Assembly (NCBI GenBank): GCA_023423415.1
Contig: JAFAFP010000121.1
Location: forward strand, 1 to 28,258
DNA: 28,258 nt
Reading direction: 5' to 3'
Source of the DNA: Pseudomonadota bacterium
GTDB lineage: Bacteria > Pseudomonadota > Alphaproteobacteria > Rhizobiales > Xanthobacteraceae
The position numbers and the translations under genes were made by a program. This document shows, in pieces, positions 22,798 to 28,258 of the stretch (within the stretch, counting starts at the first letter, position 1; each line of letters begins with the position of its first letter). The notes under the pieces are model-generated. The model had not been told where the DNA came from and ran no database searches. It was given only the letters and a program-made list of their open reading frames with translations.

Positions 22798-25428
22798 ATG
22801 AGCACTGAGCGTTACAACGCCCGCGACGCTGAGCCGCGCTGGCAGAAAATCTGGACCGATCGCGAAATCTTCGCGACCAAGAACGACGATCCGCGGCCGA
22901 AATATTACGTGCTCGAGATGTTCCCCTATCCCTCGGGGCGCATCCATATGGGGCATGTGCGCAATTACACGATGGGCGACGTGGTCGCCCGCTACAAGCG
23001 CGCCAAGGGCTTCAGCGTGCTGCATCCGATGGGCTGGGACGCATTCGGCATGCCGGCGGAAAACGCCGCGATGGAACGCAAGGTTCATCCGAAGGCGTGG
23101 ACCTACGAAAACATCGCCGCGATGAAAAAACAGCTCCAGTCGATGGGGCTGTCGCTCGACTGGGCGCGCGAGATCGCGACCTGCGATCCGAATTACTATC
23201 GTCATCAGCAGGCGATGTTCCTCGATTTCCTGCAAGCCGGCCTTGTCGAACGCAAGCAGTCGAAAGTGAACTGGGATCCGGTCGATCAGACCGTGCTCGC
23301 CAACGAACAGGTGATCGACGGCCGCGGCTGGCGGTCCGGCGCCGTGGTTGAACAGCGCGAGCTGACGCAATGGTTCCTGAAGATCAGCGACTATGCCCAG
23401 GAGCTGCTGGACGCAATCGACACGCTCGATCGCTGGCCGGACAAGGTGCGCCTCATGCAGCGCAACTGGATCGGACGGTCGGAAGGCCTGTTCGTCCGCT
23501 TTGCGCTCGATCCGAAGACGACGCCGAATGGCGAAAGCGAGCTTGATGTATTCACGACGCGCCCGGACACCTTGTTCGGTGCAAAGTTCATGGCGATCGC
23601 GCCCGATCATCCATTGGCGGCCGCAGCTGCCGCGAAGAATCAGAAGCTCGCGGAGTTCATCGCCGAGTGCAAACGCCACGGCACCGCGCAGGAAGTGATC
23701 GAAAAAGCCGAGAAGCTCGGCTTCGACACCGGCATCAAAGCGATCCATCCGCTTGATCCGACGTGGCAGTTGCCAGTCTATGTCGCGAACTTCATCCTGA
23801 TGGACTACGGCACCGGCGCGATTTTCGGTTGCCCCGCGCACGATCAGCGCGACCTCGACTTCGTCAATAAATACGGTCTTGGCAATGTCCCGGTCGTGTG
23901 CCCGCCGGGCCAGGATCCGAAGACATTCGTCATCACCGACACCGCCTATGACGGCGACGGCACGATGATCAATTCGCGCTTCCTTGACGGCTTGACCATC
24001 GAGCAGGCGAAAGACGAAGTGGCGAAGCGCCTCGAAGGCGAAACGCGCGGCAACAGGCCGGTTGCAACGCGTCAGGTGAATTTCCGCCTGCGCGACTGGG
24101 GCATTTCGCGGCAGCGCTATTGGGGCTGCCCGATCCCGATCATTCATTGCGAAGTCTGCGGCATCGTCCCGGTACCGAAGAAGGACCTGCCGGTCACGCT
24201 GCCGGAAGATGTCAGTTTCGACCGGCCCGGCAATCCGCTCGATCGCCACACCACGTGGAAGAACGTTCCGTGTCCGTCATGCGGCAAGCCGGCGCGGCGC
24301 GAGACCGACACGATGGACACGTTCGTCGATTCGTCCTGGTACTTCGCGCGCTTCACAGATCCATGGATCGAGAATGCACCGACCGACCGCAAGGTCGTCG
24401 ATCGCTGGCTGCCGGTCGATCAGTATATCGGCGGCATCGAACACGCGATCCTGCATCTGCTCTACAGCCGCTTCTTCACGCGCGCGATGAAGAAGACCGG
24501 TCATATCGGCGTTGACGAGCCGTTCGCCGGTCTGTTCACGCAGGGCATGGTGGTCCACGAGACCTACCGCAAACAGGACGGCAGCTTCGTCATGCCGTCG
24601 GAAATCAACATCGAAGGCGTCGACGATCAGCGCAAGGCAACACTGATCGCGACCGGCGAACCGATCGAGATCGGCTCCATCGAAAAGATGTCGAAGTCGA
24701 AGCGCAACACCGTCGATCCCGATGACATCATCGGTGGCTATGGCGCCGACACCGCGCGCTGGTTCATGCTGTCGGATTCGCCGCCCGAGCGCGACGTGAT
24801 CTGGACCGAAGAAGGCGTGCAGGGCTCGTGGCGTTTTGTGCAACGCGTGTGGCGTCTCATCGGCGAGATCGCGCACATCACCAACGCTCCCGCAACGCGG
24901 CCGCAATCATTCGGCGAAGCGGCGACGGTTGTGCGCAAGGCCGCTCATTCGGCGCTGGCGAAAGTCTCCGACGATATCGAGAAGCTGCGCTTCAATCGCT
25001 GCGTCGCGCATATCTATGAGTTTTCGAACACGCTGGGCGCAGCGATCGGCGACATCACCTCGCCGGACGACATCACCCCGGATCTCGCCTATGCCATCCG
25101 TGAAGCCGGCGACATCCTGGTGCAATTGTTCGCACCGATGATGCCGCATCTGGCCGAGGAGTGCTGGGCCGCCCTCGGACACACCTCGCTGGTATCGATG
25201 CAGGGCTGGCCGGAAATCGAGACCGACTTGCTGGTCGAGAACACCATCACCCTGCCGGTCCAGATCAACGGTAAAAAACGCGCTGATGTAACCGTGCCAC
25301 GGGATGCCGGAAATTCCGATATTGAGGCTGCCGTCTTAACGCTTGATGCGGTAAAGAAAGCCTTGGACGGGAAGGCCCCCAAAAAGGTCATTGTTGTCCC
25401 GCAAAGGATCGTGAATGTCGTTGCCTAG
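22798..25428 (+). CDS. leuS: Leucyl-tRNA synthetase
   Basis: An 876-residue class I aminoacyl-tRNA synthetase that charges tRNA(Leu). The HIGH motif is HMGH (50-53) within PYPSGRIHMGHVRNYT, and KMSKS is at 630-634. The CP1 editing domain (about 220-420) includes the conserved TTRPDTLFGA and GTGAIFGCPAHDQRD. Two CxxC pairs (CEVCG and CPSCG) can hold zinc. The C-terminal anticodon-binding and leucine-specific regions follow. Length is standard. It is first of leuS-lptE-holA, and its last 14 bases overlap lptE. The ribosome site is weak. Confidence 0.98.
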   Translation: MSTERYNARDAEPRWQKIWTDREIFATKNDDPRPKYYVLEMFPYPSGRIHMGHVRNYTMGDVVARYKRAKGFSVLHPMGWDAFGMPAENAAMERKVHPKAWTYENIAAMKKQLQSMGLSLDWAREIATCDPNYYRHQQAMFLDFLQAGLVERKQSKVNWDPVDQTVLANEQVIDGRGWRSGAVVEQRELTQWFLKISDYAQELLDAIDTLDRWPDKVRLMQRNWIGRSEGLFVRFALDPKTTPNGESELDVFTTRPDTLFGAKFMAIAPDHPLAAAAAAKNQKLAEFIAECKRHGTAQEVIEKAEKLGFDTGIKAIHPLDPTWQLPVYVANFILMDYGTGAIFGCPAHDQRDLDFVNKYGLGNVPVVCPPGQDPKTFVITDTAYDGDGTMINSRFLDGLTIEQAKDEVAKRLEGETRGNRPVATRQVNFRLRDWGISRQRYWGCPIPIIHCEVCGIVPVPKKDLPVTLPEDVSFDRPGNPLDRHTTWKNVPCPSCGKPARRETDTMDTFVDSSWYFARFTDPWIENAPTDRKVVDRWLPVDQYIGGIEHAILHLLYSRFFTRAMKKTGHIGVDEPFAGLFTQGMVVHETYRKQDGSFVMPSEINIEGVDDQRKATLIATGEPIEIGSIEKMSKSKRNTVDPDDIIGGYGADTARWFMLSDSPPERDVIWTEEGVQGSWRFVQRVWRLIGEIAHITNAPATRPQSFGEAATVVRKAAHSALAKVSDDIEKLRFNRCVAHIYEFSNTLGAAIGDITSPDDITPDLAYAIREAGDILVQLFAPMMPHLAEECWAALGHTSLVSMQGWPEIETDLLVENTITLPVQINGKKRADVTVPRDAGNSDIEAAVLTLDAVKKALDGKAPKKVIVVPQRIVNVVA

Positions 25429-25984
25429 GGGAAATCGGGGGATCGGGCGCTTTGTGGCGCTGGGTCTGGCGCTTGCCAGTGCCGGACTGACGGCCGGCTG
25501 CTTCCAGCCCCTCTACGGTACGGCGACTGCCGTCGGCGGTAACCCATCGATGAGCGCCGCGCTGGCGGCTGTTGAGGTGGAAGAGATCGACGTCCCCAAC
25601 GGTACGCCGGAAGCCCGCCTGAGCGTCGAAATCCGCAACGCTCTGATTTACGGCCTTACCGGCGGTGCCGGGCAGACAGCACCGACCCACAAGCTGAAGC
25701 TCAACATCCGGGGCAACAATCAGCGGGTTATCGTCGATACTACGACCGCCCGACCGGACATGGAAATCTACGGGATCGACGCGACCTACAGTCTGACCGA
25801 AATCGCGACCGGCAAGATTGTTCTGACAGGCCGTGCTTTCTCCCGTGCGTCCTATGATATTCCCGGCCAGCAGCAGCGCTTTGCTCGTCAGCGCGGCGAG
25901 CGCGATGCGCAAAACCGCTCTTCGACGATTATCGCCGAGCAGATTAAGTCGCGTTTAGCGTCTTATTTCGTTTCCGGCGGTTGA
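25415..25984 (+). CDS. lptE: LPS-assembly lipoprotein LptE
   Basis: A 189-residue lipoprotein with signal sequence and lipobox LTAGC (Cys29). LptE plugs the LptD barrel in the outer membrane and helps insertion of lipopolysaccharide. The sequence has the family FQPLYG just after the Cys, the strand KLKLNIRGNNQ, IDATYSLTEIATGKIVLTGRAFSRASYD, and the helix AEQIKSRLASYF. The position between leuS and holA is the conserved location for lptE and supports a call that sequence similarity alone makes weakly. It overlaps leuS by 14 bases, pointing to translational coupling. Confidence 0.92.
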   Translation: MSLPRGNRGIGRFVALGLALASAGLTAGCFQPLYGTATAVGGNPSMSAALAAVEVEEIDVPNGTPEARLSVEIRNALIYGLTGGAGQTAPTHKLKLNIRGNNQRVIVDTTTARPDMEIYGIDATYSLTEIATGKIVLTGRAFSRASYDIPGQQQRFARQRGERDAQNRSSTIIAEQIKSRLASYFVSGG

Positions 25985-25992
25985 AGTTGTCG

Positions 25993-26010
25993 TTCCCGCC
26001 AAGGCGGGAA
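25993..26010. repeat. Perfect short palindrome between lptE and holA
   Basis: TTCCCGCC (25993-26000) and GGCGGGAA (26003-26010) form a perfect inverted repeat with AA in the centre. It resembles the CGTTCCCGCC...GGCGGGAA repeat seen between genes in many Rhizobiales. TAATCC rather than a T run follows, so it is not a clear terminator and the operon may continue. Confidence 0.65.
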
Positions 26011-26057
26011 TAATCCGATGGTCATAGGTCCCGCTTCGCGGAGACGATGTTTGAAGC

Positions 26058-27086
26058 ATGGTCGCCATCAAACCCTTCGAAGCGGACGCGTTTGTTTCAC
26101 GGCCTGACCCGGCGCGCCCGATCGTGCTGTTCTACGGGCCCGATTTGGGTCTCGTCCATGAGCGCGCCGAAGCACTGATCAAGGTCTCGGTGGACAATCC
26201 GTCCGATGTCTTCTCGCTGATCAAGATCGATGGCGACGATCTGTCCGGAAATCCGTTTCGGCTGGTCGAGGAAGCCAACACCATTCCGATGTTTGGCGGC
26301 CGCCGCGCCATCTGGGTGAAGGCGACCAGTCGCAACATTGTGCCGGCGGTTGAAGCTGTTCTCGCAGCCCCCTCACCCGATTGTCGCGTCGTGATCGAAG
26401 CTGGCGACCTGCGCAAGACGGCGCCGCTGCGCACATTGTGCGAGAAAGCAAAGAATGCCGCCGCGATCGGCTGTTATCCCGACGGCGAACGCGACATTGC
26501 TCATGTCGTCGATGATGAACTGAAAAAAGCTGGACTTGCCATCGCACCGGATGCACGCGCGGCCTTGCTGCCATTCCTCGGCGGCGACCGGCAGGCGACG
26601 CGCAATGAATTGCGCAAACTCGCGCTGTATGTTCACGGCCGCGATCGTATCACGGTCGAAGATGTCATGGCCGTCGTTGCAGATGCATCGGCCGTCGCGC
26701 TCGACAATGTCATCGACGCCGCTTTCTCCGGCAAACCCGCCGAGGTCGAAACCCATTTCGCGAAAGCGCGTGGCGAAGGAACGGCGCCCGGAGCGATCGT
26801 ATCCGCGGCCTTGCGTCACCTCTCCAACTTGCACCGCATGCGAATAGCGGTCGAGGAAGGACAATCGAGCAGCAGCGTCATTGAAAGCGTGAAGCCACCG
26901 ATCCACTTTCGTCGCAAGCCAGCGATCGATCTGGCTTTGCGTGCGTGGAACACGGCGAAGCTGGTCGATGCGATGTCTTCGCTCGGCGACACGTTGCTCG
27001 AGACGCGGCGACAGCCAAACCTTGCGGAAGCCATTGCCCAGCGCGCCATGATGTCGCTTGCGACCGCGGCGAGGAGGAGAGCGTAG
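26058..27086 (+). CDS. holA: DNA polymerase III delta subunit
   Basis: A 342-residue clamp-loader delta subunit that opens the beta sliding clamp. The N-terminal AAA-like domain has the degenerate nucleotide site LFYGPDLGLVHERAEAL (about 23-39) without a Walker A lysine, which is typical of delta. Then come NTIPMFGGRRAIWV (73-86), the helical middle domain with LPFLGGDRQATRNELRKLALY, and the C-terminal collar helices. It follows lptE by 73 bases and is convergent with parB. Confidence 0.95.
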   Translation: MVAIKPFEADAFVSRPDPARPIVLFYGPDLGLVHERAEALIKVSVDNPSDVFSLIKIDGDDLSGNPFRLVEEANTIPMFGGRRAIWVKATSRNIVPAVEAVLAAPSPDCRVVIEAGDLRKTAPLRTLCEKAKNAAAIGCYPDGERDIAHVVDDELKKAGLAIAPDARAALLPFLGGDRQATRNELRKLALYVHGRDRITVEDVMAVVADASAVALDNVIDAAFSGKPAEVETHFAKARGEGTAPGAIVSAALRHLSNLHRMRIAVEEGQSSSSVIESVKPPIHFRRKPAIDLALRAWNTAKLVDAMSSLGDTLLETRRQPNLAEAIAQRAMMSLATAARRRA

Positions 27087-27100
27087 TCTCTCGCGTCCCG

Positions 27101-27130
27101 GACACACCGCAGCACGCAAAGCGGAGTGTC
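27101..27130. repeat. Hairpin repeat just after holA
   Basis: GACACACCGC (27101-27110) pairs with GCGGAGTGTC (27121-27130) at nine of ten positions, with loop AGCACGCAAA. It starts 15 bases after the holA stop and could help end the transcript or protect the mRNA end. No T run follows. Confidence 0.65.
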
Positions 27131-27190
27131 ACACAGCAGATCCGGAACCGGCGGTTTCAACGGCTGTATTCGGTAGACCCCGGTTCAGCG

Positions 27191-27216
27191 GTGCATCGTT
27201 TCACGATGTACTGCAC
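27191..27216. repeat. Palindrome between holA and parB tails
   Basis: CATCGT (27194-27199) and ACGATG (27203-27208) flank TTC, and GTGCA (27191-27195) and TGCAC (27212-27216) form an outer, offset pair. It contains GTTTCACG, half of the parS consensus, but the other half is absent. It is probably a hairpin at the convergent ends. Confidence 0.45.
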
Positions 27217-27233
27217 CCGGGCACGAAACCGAT

Positions 27234-28115
27234 TTACACCCGCTGCAGCTTGGCAATCACATCGTCGAGCTGTTCGAGCGTACGATAACGAACGCCCAGC
27301 ACACCACCGGCCCGGCCTTTGTCGGTGATCTCCACCACAAGCCCGAGCGCATCGGACAGTTGCTTTTCCAGCGCGGCGATATTTGCGTCCTTGCGTGCCT
27401 TGGCGCTCGACTTCGGCTTCTTCGCCGCCTTCGCATCGTCCTGCCGCAGCTTCTCGACCTGACGGACGTTCAGTCCCTTCTCGACGATCTCGCGTGCAAC
27501 CGATTCCGGATCGCTTTGATTGATCAATGCGCGCGCATGACCGGCGGTGAGCTTGCCCTCGTTGATGTAGCCCTTCACCGCATCCGGCAACCGCAACAGC
27601 CGCAAGGTATTGGCAACATGGCTGCGGCTCTTGCCGACAATGGTCGCGATGTCGTCCTGGCTGTGGCTGTATTGAGCGGCCAGTGCCTGATAGCCCGCCG
27701 CCTCTTCGAGCGGATTGAGATCAGCGCGCTGAATATTCTCGATGATTGCGAGTTCGAGCGCTTCCGCATCCGTGACTTCGAGAACGACGATCGGCACTTC
27801 ATGCAGACCGGCGCGCTGTGACGCGCGCCAGCGCCGTTCGCCGGCAATGATCTCGTAGGTCTTGTCGCCATCCGGCGATGCGCGAACCACAATCGGCTGA
27901 ATGATGCCGCGCTCACGGATCGATTGCGACAACTCCTCCAGCTCAGCATCGGCAAAGATGCGGCGCGGGTTGCGCGGATTTGCTTTGATATGTTCGATCG
28001 GTACGCGGCGTTGCGATTTCGGTGCGCCACGTTCAGACGTCGGCGATTCAGCGCCAACGTCGCCCATCAGCGCGGCCAAGCCGCGCCCCAACCGCGATCG
28101 CGTTTCTTCTGCCAT
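27234..28115 (-). CDS. parB: Chromosome partition protein ParB
   Basis: A 293-residue ParB. It opens with SRLGRGLAALMGD, the conserved N-terminal arginine-rich box that stimulates ParA. The CTP-binding/N-engagement domain has IKANPRNPRRIF, GIIQPIVVR, the GERRWRAS box (92-99) and ENIQR (126-130). The helix-turn-helix that reads parS is about 153-175 (SQDDIATIVGKSRSHVANTLRLL). A Lys/Ala-rich linker and the C-terminal dimer domain follow. I chose ATG 28115 with AGGAG nine bases upstream, over an extension to 28154. parA is expected upstream, outside the window. Its presence suggests that oriC is not far away. Confidence 0.97.
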   Translation of the reverse strand: MAEETRSRLGRGLAALMGDVGAESPTSERGAPKSQRRVPIEHIKANPRNPRRIFADAELEELSQSIRERGIIQPIVVRASPDGDKTYEIIAGERRWRASQRAGLHEVPIVVLEVTDAEALELAIIENIQRADLNPLEEAAGYQALAAQYSHSQDDIATIVGKSRSHVANTLRLLRLPDAVKGYINEGKLTAGHARALINQSDPESVAREIVEKGLNVRQVEKLRQDDAKAAKKPKSSAKARKDANIAALEKQLSDALGLVVEITDKGRAGGVLGVRYRTLEQLDDVIAKLQRV

Positions 28116-28182
28116 ATCGGCTGCTCCTGACAATCGCGCCACCGCGTCCTCCATTCCAGATCAGTCCAAACTTCAAGTCGCT

Positions 28183-28250
28183 TAGAGCGTTTTCGAGCGA
28201 AGTAGGTACCGGTTCGCGTGAAGAAAACGCGTCAAAAACAAAAGCTAGAG
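28183..28250. repeat. Long palindromic interspersed repeat upstream of parB
   Basis: GCGTTTTC (28187-28194) pairs with GAAAACGC (28223-28230), GCGAA (28197-28201) with TTCGC (28213-28217), and the centre holds the palindrome GGTACC (28205-28210). It is flanked by TAGAG (28183-28187) and CTAGAG (28245-28250). This exact kind of element is abundant between genes in Bradyrhizobium, Rhodopseudomonas and Nitrobacter (from memory). It lies about 70 bases before parB. Confidence 0.8.
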
Positions 28251-28258
28251 TCTCGGCT

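Noticed and set aside
22630..24249. Very long minus-strand open frame antisense to leuS, continuous with the DUF2171 gene (617 codons in all)
   Set aside because: Only the last 77 codons look like a protein family and have a ribosome site. The rest mirrors leuS codon structure in GC-rich DNA.

Overview
The window is chromosomal DNA of an alphaproteobacterium, most likely of the order Hyphomicrobiales (Rhizobiales) and close to the Nitrobacteraceae/Xanthobacteraceae. This rests on the leuS-lptE-holA block facing parB, the glnK-amtB operon, a CenR/OtpR-type response regulator beside a cyclic-nucleotide-binding protein, a GCG_CRPN-type small secreted protein, and several palindromic intergenic repeats of kinds I remember from Bradyrhizobium-like genomes. 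Base composition looks GC-rich (about 60%, by eye). No search was run, so family names come from recognising the sequences. I see no phage, insertion sequence, CRISPR array or toxin-antitoxin pair. Most of the window is core genome.

Layout. 1-1.6 kb: a LemA lipoprotein (-), tRNA-Gly(GCC) (-) and a free-standing Ala-tRNA(Pro) editing protein (+). 1.7-3.7 kb: a proteostasis-like run of CnoX-type thioredoxin/TPR protein, stand-alone Lon N-terminal domain protein and Trm112-type protein, followed by degenerate palindromic repeats. 3.8-7.6 kb: a glutathione transferase coupled to a secreted alpha/beta hydrolase, which meets a convergent UbiH/COQ6-type hydroxylase, then acyl-CoA thioesterase II. 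7.7-12.2 kb: nitrogen control, with a lone glnK, then a Bug-type binding protein and a DsbA-like isomerase, a strong terminator, a sigma-54-like promoter, and glnK-amtB ending in another strong terminator.

12.3-17 kb: a perfect CtrA-type box (TTAA-N7-TTAA) precedes an aminotransferase that runs directly into ftsK, followed by lolA. 17-19.1 kb: NDH-2 and exonuclease III, divergent. 19.1-21.2 kb: repeats, a cyclic-nucleotide-binding protein, a CenR/OtpR-like regulator and a divergent L,D-transpeptidase, a possible envelope-control locus. 21.3-22.8 kb: a small secreted GCG_CRPN protein, YggS and DUF2171. 22.8-28.3 kb: leuS-lptE-holA meets parB, with a long palindromic repeat just upstream of parB.

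The most interesting points are the CtrA box before the aminotransferase-ftsK unit, the odd glnK / Bug / isomerase / glnK-amtB arrangement, and the regulator/cyclic-nucleotide/transpeptidase locus. None is a wholly new system. They are testable regulatory or evolutionary hypotheses.
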